Of a DNA stretch of 64,000 nt, positions 22,427-31,254 are shown one piece after another. Every line of letters begins with the position of its first letter. Within the stretch, counting starts at the first letter, position 1. The notes beneath the pieces were generated by a model. That model had not been told where the DNA came from. It did not search any database and was given only the letters and a program-made list of their open reading frames with translations. A program made the position numbers and the translations under genes. Origin of the DNA: Fuerstiella sp. (GTDB lineage: Bacteria; Planctomycetota; Planctomycetia; Planctomycetales; Planctomycetaceae); NCBI GenBank assembly GCA_014238335.1, contig JABABI010000005.1, forward strand, positions 62,001 through 126,000, read 5' to 3'.

Positions 22427-23089
22427 TTGGAATCTCAATTCCCTTTGGAAATGTCGCAGCGCATTGAACGCACGGGTGTCATTTCCGTACTGATCATTGA
22501 CGACGTTGCTCACGCTGTGCCGCTCGCCAGAGCGTTACTGGCGGGGGGCGTTGATGCCATGGAACTGACGCTGCGGACGGACGCAGCGATTGATTCGCTG
22601 AAACAGATTCGCGAACACATCCCGGAAATGCTGGCGGGCATCGGTACGGTACTGACCGTCGATCAGGTTGATCAGGTTGTCGAAGCAGGCGGCCACTTCG
22701 CGGTTTCACCAGGATTGAACCCCGACGTGGTGGATCGAGCTCAGGAATTGAATCTGCCGTTTGCTCCCGGTGTCATGACGCCTTCTGAAATTGAAGTGGC
22801 ACTGGAACTGGGCTGCCGTGAGCTGAAGTTCTTTCCCGCAGAGCCCAGTGGCGGACAGAAGATGCTGGACAGTATCCGGGCTCCCTACGCTCACCTTGGC
22901 GTTCGCTTTGTACCGCTTGGCGGTGTCAACGCGGGCAATATGGAATCGTGGCTCAGCAACCCCGGCGTGCTGGCAGTCGGCGGTTCGTGGCTGACACCGC
23001 GAGACGTCATCGCCGCCGGTGACTGGGACGAGGTGACTCGACGAGCTGCCGAGGCGCGATCGATCGTCGATCGTGTCCGCGCATTATAA
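22427..23089 (+). CDS. eda: KDPG/KHG aldolase (bifunctional 2-keto-3-deoxy-6-phosphogluconate / 4-hydroxy-2-oxoglutarate aldolase)
   Basis: Class I aldolase that splits 2-keto-3-deoxy-6-phosphogluconate to pyruvate and glyceraldehyde 3-phosphate (Entner–Doudoroff route) and related keto acids. The TIM-barrel signatures are GVISVLIIDD near the start, AMELTLRT with the conserved Glu, IGTVLTVDQV, AVSPGLNPDVV, LPFAPGVMTPSE and ELKFFPAE with the Schiff-base Lys, then VPLGGVNAGNMESWL. About 220 residues is usual. The frame is open to 22361, but an AGGAG ribosome-binding site at 22416–22420 lies six bases before a TTG at 22427, so TTG is the chosen start; ATG at 22451 is the alternative. purU follows after 11 bases. 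Confidence 0.9.
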   Translation: MESQFPLEMSQRIERTGVISVLIIDDVAHAVPLARALLAGGVDAMELTLRTDAAIDSLKQIREHIPEMLAGIGTVLTVDQVDQVVEAGGHFAVSPGLNPDVVDRAQELNLPFAPGVMTPSEIEVALELGCRELKFFPAEPSGGQKMLDSIRAPYAHLGVRFVPLGGVNAGNMESWLSNPGVLAVGGSWLTPRDVIAAGDWDEVTRRAAEARSIVDRVRAL

Positions 23090-23100
23090 CGGAGTAAGTC

Positions 23101-23964
23101 ATGCAGGTTACCATCACTGCCGTCGGTCCGGACAACAAAGGACTGGCCGATCCGATCATCCACTATGTTTCCGGGGCTGGTGCGAATATTCACGAAATCC
23201 AGATGTACGACCGTGACACGGAACATCTGTTTGCAATGCTGATGCGAATCGAATGGCCCGATGACTCAGTGTCCGTGGCTACATTGCGCAGTCACCTGCA
23301 GGAGATCGGTTCTGGGCGAGGTCTGGAGGTGAGAGTCTGGGCGCGAGACGAACATCAGCGCCTGCCGCGACTGGCGATCTGCACGACCTATCGGACGGAA
23401 CCGCCTTTGGCCATTCTGCGAGCAATCCGCGACGGGCGCCTGAAGGCTGAAGCGACCGTCATGATTGGGAATCGCAATGCGTGTCGCAGTATGGCTGAGC
23501 AGTTCGATGTTCCCTGGCATAACATCGGCGATGATTCCGGCAACGTCGATTACCCACAGATGCAGGCGTTGATTGACGAGAACGAAATTGATTACGTCAT
23601 TCTGGCCAGGTACATGCGCGTTCTTCCGGCAGACATCTGCTGGAAGTTTGCCGGAGGACGCATCATCAATCTGCACCACGGTCTGCTGCCGTCATTTCCC
23701 GGCTTTCGACCTTACGAAGATGCTCACCAACATCACATGCTGTGCTACGGAGCCACGGTCCACTTTATCGTGCCGGAACTGGACGCCGGCAATCAGATCA
23801 TTCATCAGGGATCGTTCAACGTGCAGCCGGGAACGCCGCTGGCGGACATCAAGCGACAGGGCGAAAGTGATCACGAACCGAACTGCCTGTTGGAAGGAGT
23901 TCGAAGAGTTGTCGACCGGGAAGTGGAACTGCATTTCCACCGCATCGCGCGAGTGGAGCGTTGA
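23101..23964 (+). CDS. purU: formyltetrahydrofolate deformylase-like protein
   Basis: A 287-residue protein with an N-terminal ACT domain (residues 1–80, VTITAVGPDNKGLADPIIHYVSG) and a C-terminal formyltransferase-fold domain (85–280), the PurU layout. PurU hydrolyses 10-formyl-tetrahydrofolate to formate and THF, balancing one-carbon pools. The catalytic Asn-His-Asp set appears as IINLHHGLLPSFPGF and PELDAGNQIIHQ. The usual 'HHSFLPSF' reads HHGLLPSF, and the segment after it (HQHHMLCYGATVHF) differs from enteric PurU, so it is a divergent member. A GGAG ribosome-binding site precedes the ATG. It is 11 bases after eda, probably in the same operon. Confidence 0.85.
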   Translation: MQVTITAVGPDNKGLADPIIHYVSGAGANIHEIQMYDRDTEHLFAMLMRIEWPDDSVSVATLRSHLQEIGSGRGLEVRVWARDEHQRLPRLAICTTYRTEPPLAILRAIRDGRLKAEATVMIGNRNACRSMAEQFDVPWHNIGDDSGNVDYPQMQALIDENEIDYVILARYMRVLPADICWKFAGGRIINLHHGLLPSFPGFRPYEDAHQHHMLCYGATVHFIVPELDAGNQIIHQGSFNVQPGTPLADIKRQGESDHEPNCLLEGVRRVVDREVELHFHRIARVER

Positions 23965-23977
23965 CGATCAATTTAGA

Positions 23978-25402
23978 CTACGCAAAAACCTCATTCACGA
24001 CTCGTCCGTACACGTCTGTCAGTCGGAAATCCCGTCCGGCATAACGATACGTCAGTTGCTCGTGGTCCAGACCGAGGGCGTGCAGAATGGTCGCATGCAG
24101 GTCGTGCATGTGAACCTTGCCATCGACGGCTTCATGACCGATCTCGTCCGTTGACCCGTAGCTGAATCCCTTTTTCACTCCGCCACCGGCAAGGAATACG
24201 GTGAACCCGCGAGGATTATGATCACGGCCATTGTTGCTTTGTGAAAACGGGGTGCGTCCGAATTCGGCACCCCACCACACCAGCGTGTCTTCCAGCAGAC
24301 CACGTTGCTTCAGGTCGGCCAGCAGTCCGGCGACGGGTTTATCCGTCGCGGTCGCGTGGTCCATGTGTTTCGGCATGTTGCTGTGCTGGTCCCAGCGGGG
24401 ATTCGGTGATTCGTCGGCGTAGTTGACCTGCACGAATCGCACGCCGGATTCGGACAGTCGCCGGGCCATCAGACACTGCCGCCCGAACGCATCCGTTTCA
24501 GTCGTACCAATGCCGTACATCTGCTGGGTCGCATCGGTTTCCCGCGAAAGATCCAGAATCGCTGGGGCGTCCGTCTGCATTCGCCAGGCGAGTTCATAGC
24601 TTTTGATCACAGCTTCCAGGCGACTGTCATCGTCGGGCCGGCGATCAATCTGAGCCTTGTTCAACCGTTGCATCAGAGTGAAGCGTGCTTCGGCATCTTC
24701 AGGACTCAGCTGTGGATTTCGGATGTGGTCGATCGTCATCTGATCGATGGAACGATTTGCCCGACCGATGGCTGTACCCTGATATACTGACGGCAGAAAC
24801 GCATTCGAATAGTTTCGCGGGCCGCCTTTTGTGTCCGAAGGTTGCAGCTGAACGAATCCCGGCAGACTTTGATTTTCGGTTCCCAGACCGTACATCAGCC
24901 ACGAACCGAACGACGGTCGCACAAGATTTGTTGCGCCGGTGTGCATGAACAGAGTCGAAGGCCCGTGAGCGACGCCCTCCGTGTGCATGCCTTTCAAAAA
25001 ACACAGATCATCGACGTGTTTTGCAATCTCCGGAAACAGTTCGCTGACGTGCTGACCGCAGTCGCCGTACTGGCGAAACTTCCAGAGCGGCTTCATCAGA
25101 GATCGCTGGCTGACTTTGCCGAAGGTGCCGAAGCGAACTCCGGTAAAGTCGATGGATTTACCGTCACTGTTAATCAGTTGTGGCTTGTGGTCAAAGCTGT
25201 CAACCTGGCTGGGACCACCCTGCATAAAGATGAAGATGACGCGTTTTGCCCGCGCCGGCAGCATCGGCTGTTTTGCCACCAGTGAATGGTTTGCCGCCGG
25301 TGCTGCGTTGACCTGCTGTTCTGCAAGCATGCTGCCCAGTGCCAGCGAACCGAATCCGCACGCAGAGTTTTGTAGCCAGGTTCGTCGATTGTGTGTGAAC
25401 AT
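23978..25402 (-). CDS. DUF1501 protein (exported, sulfatase-like fold)
   Basis: A 474-residue DUF1501 protein. The N-terminus MFTHNRRTWLQNSACGFGSLALG is a twin-arginine signal. Family landmarks are VIFIFMQGGPSQVDSFDHKP, LKGMHTEGVAHGPSTLFMHTG, RPSFGSWLMYGLGTENQSLPGFV, LVWWGAEFGRTPFSQ, GRDHNPRGFTVFLAGGGVKKG and HMHDLHATILHALGLDH. The fold is of the alkaline-phosphatase/sulfatase type and the metal-binding residues look intact, but the reaction is unknown. It starts six bases after the stop of the DUF1549/DUF1553 gene, the recurring planctomycete gene pair. The ATG at 25402 is preferred to an in-frame TTG at 25408. Confidence 0.92.
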   Translation of the reverse strand: MFTHNRRTWLQNSACGFGSLALGSMLAEQQVNAAPAANHSLVAKQPMLPARAKRVIFIFMQGGPSQVDSFDHKPQLINSDGKSIDFTGVRFGTFGKVSQRSLMKPLWKFRQYGDCGQHVSELFPEIAKHVDDLCFLKGMHTEGVAHGPSTLFMHTGATNLVRPSFGSWLMYGLGTENQSLPGFVQLQPSDTKGGPRNYSNAFLPSVYQGTAIGRANRSIDQMTIDHIRNPQLSPEDAEARFTLMQRLNKAQIDRRPDDDSRLEAVIKSYELAWRMQTDAPAILDLSRETDATQQMYGIGTTETDAFGRQCLMARRLSESGVRFVQVNYADESPNPRWDQHSNMPKHMDHATATDKPVAGLLADLKQRGLLEDTLVWWGAEFGRTPFSQSNNGRDHNPRGFTVFLAGGGVKKGFSYGSTDEIGHEAVDGKVHMHDLHATILHALGLDHEQLTYRYAGRDFRLTDVYGRVVNEVFA

Positions 25403-25408
25403 GATCAA

Positions 25409-28252
25409 TCAATCAATGTAGCGAAAATCGACAGACGCAAAAAGAGCCTGGAAAACAGAAGCCCATGCATCGATTGCGTCCGCACCCTCGTGGGCCAGAT
25501 GATTTTGCAAAGATTTCACTTCGGCCGCCGTGGGCGACCGTCCCAACGTGCGGTAAAATACCTCGTTAATCATAGCATCGGCGGCTGCCGCATCGACAGA
25601 CTGAGTTTGCAGAAAATGCTCCGCTGCAACCTTCGACTGTTCCAGCATGAATGGGCTGTTCAGCAGGAATAACCCCTGCGATGGCAACGTACTGCTTGTC
25701 CGCTGCCCCGTTACCAGGTTCGGATTGGCGATGTCAAAAACTTCGAACATTTCCAGCATACAGTTTCGGAAAAACGGGACGTAGACGCTGCGGATATTTC
25801 GGCTGAACTGGTCGTGGTCATAGGCATTGTCGTATTGAGTGATTTTTTCGATCGTGCGCCCGCCCACCTGATTCAGATCCAGCTGACCGCTGATCTGCAA
25901 TAGTGAGTCACGCAGCGATTCGACATCCAATCTGCGACGAAAACCTCGAGTCAATAACTCGTTGTCCGGATCTGCGTTCGACACAGCTGACGATGACAGT
26001 CGAAACACGCGTGAGACGACAATTCGCCGGATTAGCTTCTTGACCGACCATCTGTCGTCGTCAACAAACGTCGCTGCCAGGTAATCCAGCAGTTCCGGAT
26101 GCGTTGGCCGTCGTCCCATCTTTCCAAAGTTGTCGGGCGTGCGAACCAGTCCTTCACCAATCAGATGCAGCCAGACCCGATTGACGAAGACTCGCGATGT
26201 TAACGGATTGGCTGACGATGCGATCCAATTGGCCATTTCCAGACGACCACTCTGACTCTTCGGTAAGTTGAACGGCAGCGTGTCTCCGTTCTGATCAACC
26301 GGGCTGGCCGCCGACACAAATCCGCGAGGTACGATCGGACCGAGATTCCGAATGCCACCCCGCACATGAATGTGCCAGTCCGCAGGTTCCTTCTGATCAC
26401 GAACGCCCATCGCTTTGGGAACGTTTGGTTTAGCCTTCTTATGTGTCTTCAGCGCAGCTTCCAGCGATGTCAAACGTTTTGACGATTCCAGTTGCTGCCG
26501 TTGTTCTTCGACAGACACGACAACATCGGCAACGGTATCGGGCAGGAACTGCAAGGCATCGACGATCACGACACCGGTCCCCGATTTTTCTGCGTCGATC
26601 GTGACGACAGCTTTCGAACCCGCAACAAACGAAAATGTCCCCAGGTCCGCAAACACACCATCCGCCGGCGTCTTGCGCTGGTCAATTTCGACCGTCGTTG
26701 AACCTTTGGCATGGATAACCGTGATAGGAAGTCGGCTGCAGCGTGACGTCTGATAGTTGTGGGATATACGTACGCGATACATGCCGGATTCGGGCAACGT
26801 TGTCTCGAAACGCACACGTCGCCCGGTCTTCAGAAAATTATCGTGTCGGTATCCTTCACCGACAAAGGGTGCCAGAGACGTCGAATGCACCCAGTCCCCC
26901 TCAAATGTCGCCTGGGAATCATCGATGATGATGCCGGCCAGCGATGCGGCATCGATGCGCGGGGCTACACCCGGCCGTTGCCCCTTCACCTTTTTCTTCA
27001 ACACTGCAATTTCCGCCAACAGCGATTTTTCCTTCGCTTTCCAGTCGGCCAGCATCTGTTGCTCAGAAGTCATCTTCAGACTGGTCGTCACATAGGTGCT
27101 GACGTTGCCCGGCAGCAGAGTTTCTGTGCTGCGAAAGACTCCGGCCATTGCGTAGTAGTCGGCGGTGGGTACAGGGTCAAACTTGTGGTCATGACACCGA
27201 GCACACCCGAGTGTCAAACCCAGAAACGTTCGGCCGATGGTGTCGACCTGTTCATCAATAACCTCCATCCGCAGCAGTTCCTTGTCCTGCTGTTCGTAGT
27301 TGGTCGGTCCCAGCGTCAGATAACCGACGCCTGTCACCTGGTCGTCGTGCTGGCTGTCACTTTCAAAGGACAGCAGATCGCCGGCGATGTGCTCCCGGAC
27401 CAGTTGATCGAAGGGTTTGTCGTCGCTGAACGATTTGATCACATAATCGCGAAAACGCCATGCATCAGGAAACATCAGACTGCGCCCGCCGCCGCTGGAT
27501 TCCGCAAATCGGGCGACATCCAGCCAGTGACGCCCCCAGCGTTCACCGAACCGAGGTGACGCCAGAAGCTCGTCAACCGTCACATCAATCGCTGCATCAG
27601 GGGCCACGGACCACGCTGCTGCGAAAGTGGCGATTTGGTCTGGCGTCGGTGGCAGTCCGACCAGTGCATACTGGATTCTACGAAGAACCTGCTCTGCGGT
27701 GGCATCGTCAACGGGCGACAAACCGGCCGTCACTTGCCTGGCAGCCACAAAACGATCGATGTCAGTCTTTGCCCACCCCCCCGTAAGCTTTGGAACATCC
27801 GGTCGGCGGACCGGCCGAAAGCTCCAGAACCTGCGGCCTTCCTTCAGATCAATCGCTGTCCGCTTCATCGCCTTGCCGCCGATGCGTGGGTCGACCGCGC
27901 CATCGCGAATCCACTGTTCGAAGTCGGCGACGATGGCGTCCGGAAGTTTACGGTCTGGCGGCATTTCGTAGGACTCGTGCTTCAGCGCCGACAGCAGCAG
28001 ACTTTCTTCCGGCGCACCAGGCACGACAGCGGCTCCTGATTCCCCACCATCCAACGCCCCCGCTTTTGAGTCCAGCAGCAGACCCCCGCGCACATTCTTT
28101 GCGTCAGCAGCATGACACTTGTAACAGTGCTCAATCAGAACGGGACGGATCTTAGCCTCGAAGAACTCCAGCTTCGCGGCATCATTGGCCCCCGCCCGCG
28201 ACAGAGAAATCACGGACATCAAAAGGCAGGCTCTGAGAACGGCAGGCTTCAT
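25409..28252 (-). CDS. planctomycete cytochrome C / DUF1549 / DUF1553 protein with golvesin-like insertion
   Basis: A 947-residue exported protein. A signal peptide (MKPAVLRACLLMSVISLSRAGA) precedes a PSCyt1 domain with a haem-binding CYKCH (residues 43–47), then the DUF1549 domain (about 150–360, with FGERWGRHWLDVARFAES and LGCARCHDHKFDPVPTADYY, a second CxxCH) and a C-terminal DUF1553 domain (about 660–945, ending LFASVDFRYID). Between the two DUFs lie a coiled coil (about 395–425) and a beta module (about 443–571; VIHAKGSTTVEIDQRK, GTGVVIVDALQFLP) that resembles the golvesin/Xly carbohydrate-binding-like domain. It is thought to act in the envelope as an electron-transfer or sugar-oxidation partner of DUF1501; function is not established. 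The ATG at 28252 was chosen because the signal peptide begins there. Confidence 0.92.
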   Translation of the reverse strand: MKPAVLRACLLMSVISLSRAGANDAAKLEFFEAKIRPVLIEHCYKCHAADAKNVRGGLLLDSKAGALDGGESGAAVVPGAPEESLLLSALKHESYEMPPDRKLPDAIVADFEQWIRDGAVDPRIGGKAMKRTAIDLKEGRRFWSFRPVRRPDVPKLTGGWAKTDIDRFVAARQVTAGLSPVDDATAEQVLRRIQYALVGLPPTPDQIATFAAAWSVAPDAAIDVTVDELLASPRFGERWGRHWLDVARFAESSGGGRSLMFPDAWRFRDYVIKSFSDDKPFDQLVREHIAGDLLSFESDSQHDDQVTGVGYLTLGPTNYEQQDKELLRMEVIDEQVDTIGRTFLGLTLGCARCHDHKFDPVPTADYYAMAGVFRSTETLLPGNVSTYVTTSLKMTSEQQMLADWKAKEKSLLAEIAVLKKKVKGQRPGVAPRIDAASLAGIIIDDSQATFEGDWVHSTSLAPFVGEGYRHDNFLKTGRRVRFETTLPESGMYRVRISHNYQTSRCSRLPITVIHAKGSTTVEIDQRKTPADGVFADLGTFSFVAGSKAVVTIDAEKSGTGVVIVDALQFLPDTVADVVVSVEEQRQQLESSKRLTSLEAALKTHKKAKPNVPKAMGVRDQKEPADWHIHVRGGIRNLGPIVPRGFVSAASPVDQNGDTLPFNLPKSQSGRLEMANWIASSANPLTSRVFVNRVWLHLIGEGLVRTPDNFGKMGRRPTHPELLDYLAATFVDDDRWSVKKLIRRIVVSRVFRLSSSAVSNADPDNELLTRGFRRRLDVESLRDSLLQISGQLDLNQVGGRTIEKITQYDNAYDHDQFSRNIRSVYVPFFRNCMLEMFEVFDIANPNLVTGQRTSSTLPSQGLFLLNSPFMLEQSKVAAEHFLQTQSVDAAAADAMINEVFYRTLGRSPTAAEVKSLQNHLAHEGADAIDAWASVFQALFASVDFRYID

Positions 28253-28461
28253 GGAACAGGATGTCGTCGAGGCGGGTGGAAACAAACAGTGCGCTAATGA
28301 TACCGGCAACACCGAAAACACGTTCTCGAAAAACCGGAAATTCTCAGGACAGACTGTCGGAATCTGCTTGATGTGCGGTTAAGGAACGTCACCGTCGATG
28401 ACATTTCGCCCTGCCATGGCACGCGCAACCGCACGCCTGACAGAAACGGGTGCGGTCGAAT

Positions 28462-29871
28462 CTAAAACTCAGGTGCTTCGAATGGTCGGTCCAGCCGCAG
28501 CAGCATCCAGGAAAACGCAGCCAGCAGGTACATCGCCGCAAACAGAATCAGCACTGCGTTCCAGCTGTTGTCGGCCGAAAGCTGCAGCAATGAAGGGTTG
28601 CTGTCAATCCAGCGGCGGAACGTCGGTACGAACCACGGCAGCAGACCGGCACCGAAGTTGCCGACCATATTCATCGTGCTGAACACCGGTGCCACGTGGG
28701 CGCCGCCCCAGTCCATTGTGGTCGCGTACGCGCAAGGCCCGGCTACTCCCGCACAAAAAGCGCCGGCTCCGATGATCACGGTGGCCATCGCTGCGTCTTC
28801 CACAAAGAATGCTGAGCACACCAGCGCGGTGCAGGCCAGCAGACTGATGGCCGCGAATCCCGATCTGGCCACGTTTAGTTTTCCTGTCGTGCGAAAAAGC
28901 CAGTCCGATACGGTTCCGCCAATCAAAGCGGCCGCCACCGTCGCGATCAGTGGCACGGCCAGCAGCCACCCGGACGCCGCTGTCGAAACACCTCGTGTTT
29001 CCTGCAGATATGTGGCGAACCAGCTGGTAAAAAACGCGTATCCGGCCGCTCGAAAAAACTGCTGACTGCAAATCAACCACATCGCCGGAGTCGAAAACAA
29101 CTCGCCCCACGGAACAGCCGTGGAATCGGCAGGCGCGGTTGTCTCCTGGTTTGACGGCGGAGCGTACGGAGAAGTCGCTTCGTCAATGGCGGCGGCAACA
29201 ATGCTATCCGGCGAGGGATCGGGCGGCGGTGACAATTCTGCGTCTGCATCGGGCTGACGACGGATCCACTGCTTTTCTTCTTCGCCAACGTCCGGGTGTG
29301 CTTCAGGAGTTTCCCGGAACCAGCGATAGAAGCCAACCGCCCACAGCGCTCCGGGAACGGCAAACGCAGCAAAGATCCAGCGCCAACTGATGATCCCCAG
29401 CAACTCTCCGGTAATCGCCCCGCTGACCGCCGCACCCACGGACATCGCAGCACCCAGGAACCCGCTCGCGCGGGCGCGTTCGACCTGTGGATACCATCGC
29501 GAAATACATAACGCCGAACACGGAAATAAACCCGCCTGCGCAATGCCTCCAAGCACACGACCGATCAGCAGCGATGCTGTCCCGCTGGCATAGCACATCA
29601 GGATCGTCGCAGCAGACCATACGGTTGCCAGTCCCGGCAGAGTTCGCCGTGAGCCGAAACGCTGGCCCAGCCAGCCACCAGGAATCTGAGCCAGTGCGTA
29701 CGACCAGAAAAACGCGGGCCCCAGAATGAACCCCATATAGTCTTCCGAAATTCCCAGATCAGCGCGAATTTCTTTTTCTGCCACTGAAATACTGACTCGG
29801 CAGGCATAAGCCAGGGCGGCTGCAATGGCCAGCCAAGCCGAAAGTTGGAAGCGTACGCGCGTTGCCGTCAT
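28462..29871 (-). CDS. MFS transporter, anion:cation symporter (ACS)-like
   Basis: A 469-residue inner-membrane transporter with about 12 hydrophobic helices. The N-terminal half has YACRVSISVAEKEIRADLGISEDYMGFILGPAFFWSYALAQIPGG, which resembles the hexuronate/glucarate/phthalate ACS group, and the loop 2–3 motif GQRFGSRR. A long Pro/Ser-rich cytoplasmic loop between helices 6 and 7 (about residues 190–265) is unusual in length. The likely substrate is an organic anion such as a sugar acid, but this is not determinable. The ATG at 29871 is preferred over a TTG at 29874. It is downstream of nothing obvious: 304 bases separate it from the RGG-rich protein gene, which has its own terminator. Confidence 0.85.
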   Translation of the reverse strand: MTATRVRFQLSAWLAIAAALAYACRVSISVAEKEIRADLGISEDYMGFILGPAFFWSYALAQIPGGWLGQRFGSRRTLPGLATVWSAATILMCYASGTASLLIGRVLGGIAQAGLFPCSALCISRWYPQVERARASGFLGAAMSVGAAVSGAITGELLGIISWRWIFAAFAVPGALWAVGFYRWFRETPEAHPDVGEEEKQWIRRQPDADAELSPPPDPSPDSIVAAAIDEATSPYAPPSNQETTAPADSTAVPWGELFSTPAMWLICSQQFFRAAGYAFFTSWFATYLQETRGVSTAASGWLLAVPLIATVAAALIGGTVSDWLFRTTGKLNVARSGFAAISLLACTALVCSAFFVEDAAMATVIIGAGAFCAGVAGPCAYATTMDWGGAHVAPVFSTMNMVGNFGAGLLPWFVPTFRRWIDSNPSLLQLSADNSWNAVLILFAAMYLLAAFSWMLLRLDRPFEAPEF

Positions 29872-30111
29872 CAATCGTCCATCGTTCAGAAGCGGTGCCG
29901 TCCGTTTGAGGCCAGCAGCTCAGACGGAGCGAGCTGCCGCTCAGAGCCAAAAGCTGACGTCTTCTGACGGCTGAACGTGACACAACGACTTCAGCCATCG
30001 ATCGAGAGAACACTGTTCACGCAGTGTCACCAAAAACCATCGTCACGTCTAATGTGGTGCAGGAGAACTCGGAAAATTAGTTCGGCATTGATTCACACTC
30101 TGGCGCGCATG

Positions 30112-30136
30112 AAAAGCGGCGGCATAACGCCGCCGC
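30112..30136 (-). terminator. Rho-independent terminator of the RGG-rich protein gene
   Basis: On the minus strand an 8-base GC arm GCGGCGGC, loop GTTAT and arm GCCGCCGC are followed directly by TTTT. It lies about 40 bases after the stop of the leftward gene ending at 30176 and is a textbook intrinsic terminator. The rest of the 304-base gap up to 29872 shows nothing else I can identify. Confidence 0.85.
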
Positions 30137-30175
30137 CTAATTCTTTTGTCCGACTGTTACAGCTAGCCTTAAGCT

Positions 30176-31126
30176 CTAAATCGCGTCGTCTGAATCCGCT
30201 GCCGGTCGCCGTCGTTCGCCGTCGCCATTACCTCGGCCTCGACCACGATCTCCTCCGCCTTCACCTCGGCCGCGATCTCCGCCGCCGAAACCACCACGTC
30301 CTCCACCACGCTGCAGAGCACGCATGTCGAATTCAAATGCTTCACCTTTCATGCTGGCAAGGATGACCTTCTGCTCGTCCGTCACGACGGCCATCACATT
30401 CTTTTCTGTTTCCTTTTGTGCCTCGGCCATCATTTCGCGGATTTTCGTGAAGTCCGGCCGTTCTCCTCCACCACCAAACCCACCGTTTTGAAACATCTTT
30501 CTGCGGGCTGCCGAGCCGTCTTCTTCCACCTTTTCGATTTTTACGATCTGTTCGTCCGTGATGCTCAGCTTGTCACGCATCTCGGCACTCTTCAGGGCAG
30601 CGATCAGGCCAAACCGGACTCGAATTTGAAAAGCAATCTGATCCAATCGCTTCACCTGCTCAGGTTCCAGCAGCGTGTTCAGCATCTGGTCAGTCTTCTT
30701 ATTGAGAGCGTCCCTTTGCTTGTTGAGAGCATCTCTTTCTTTTTCCATCTTCTCACGCAACGCTTGTCGCTCTTCGTCTGTTGCGTTTTCAAACTGGCTG
30801 CGATCAAACTGGCTGCGATCAGGACGCGAATCATCTCGTTCCTGCCGATAGGCTTCCAGGGCAGCGGTAATCGTTGCCTGCTGCGTATCGTCGATGTCCA
30901 ATTCGTCCTGTACATCTTCCACGCCCAACAGAGCTGCTCTGCTGACAGTTGACTGAAACCCACCACGGCCGCCAGAACCACGTTGCTGACCAACTCCCCC
31001 ACGACCACCCTGCTGGCCTCCGCGCTGTCGGCCGCTCTGCGGCGGCTGAGCTTCTGCGACCGCGGAAAGAAACATTGCCGCCATGCAGGCAATGGCAGAA
31101 AACTTAAGAAATCTTGCGGTCCTCAT
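30176..31126 (-). CDS. exported Spy/LTXXQ-like helical protein with RGG-rich ends
   Basis: A 316-residue exported protein. A GGAG ribosome-binding site precedes the ATG at 31126, and residues 1–26 are a signal peptide (FLKFSAIACMAAMFLSAVAEA). The mature N-terminus is Gly/Arg/Gln-rich (QRGGQQGGRGGVGQQRG). The central part (about 55–260) is helical and heavily charged, with repeated 'L..QRDALNK' and 'LTDEQ/ITDEQ' segments like those of the Spy/CpxP LTXXQ chaperone-like family. The last 45 residues are again an RGG/RGR-type low-complexity tail. The gene stands alone with a strong terminator. A periplasmic stress or nucleic-acid/polyanion-binding role is possible but unproven. Confidence 0.75.
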   Translation of the reverse strand: MRTARFLKFSAIACMAAMFLSAVAEAQPPQSGRQRGGQQGGRGGVGQQRGSGGRGGFQSTVSRAALLGVEDVQDELDIDDTQQATITAALEAYRQERDDSRPDRSQFDRSQFENATDEERQALREKMEKERDALNKQRDALNKKTDQMLNTLLEPEQVKRLDQIAFQIRVRFGLIAALKSAEMRDKLSITDEQIVKIEKVEEDGSAARRKMFQNGGFGGGGERPDFTKIREMMAEAQKETEKNVMAVVTDEQKVILASMKGEAFEFDMRALQRGGGRGGFGGGDRGRGEGGGDRGRGRGNGDGERRRPAADSDDAI

Positions 31127-31254
31127 GAGTGACTCCTGAAATGGATTGGAAAGGGGCTGGATTTTGTGAGAAGACGTTGAAACGCTGCAGTAGGCGAACA
31201 CCGTATCCTTGCGGGAGTGCTGCCGAAAAACAACTTTCCCAGGGAATTACCAGT

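Noticed and set aside
25403..25416. TTGATTGATTGAT direct repeat at the PSD1/DUF1501 junction
   Set aside because: Very short and made of a four-base unit; it contains the PSD1 stop and gives no sign of a function beyond spacing.
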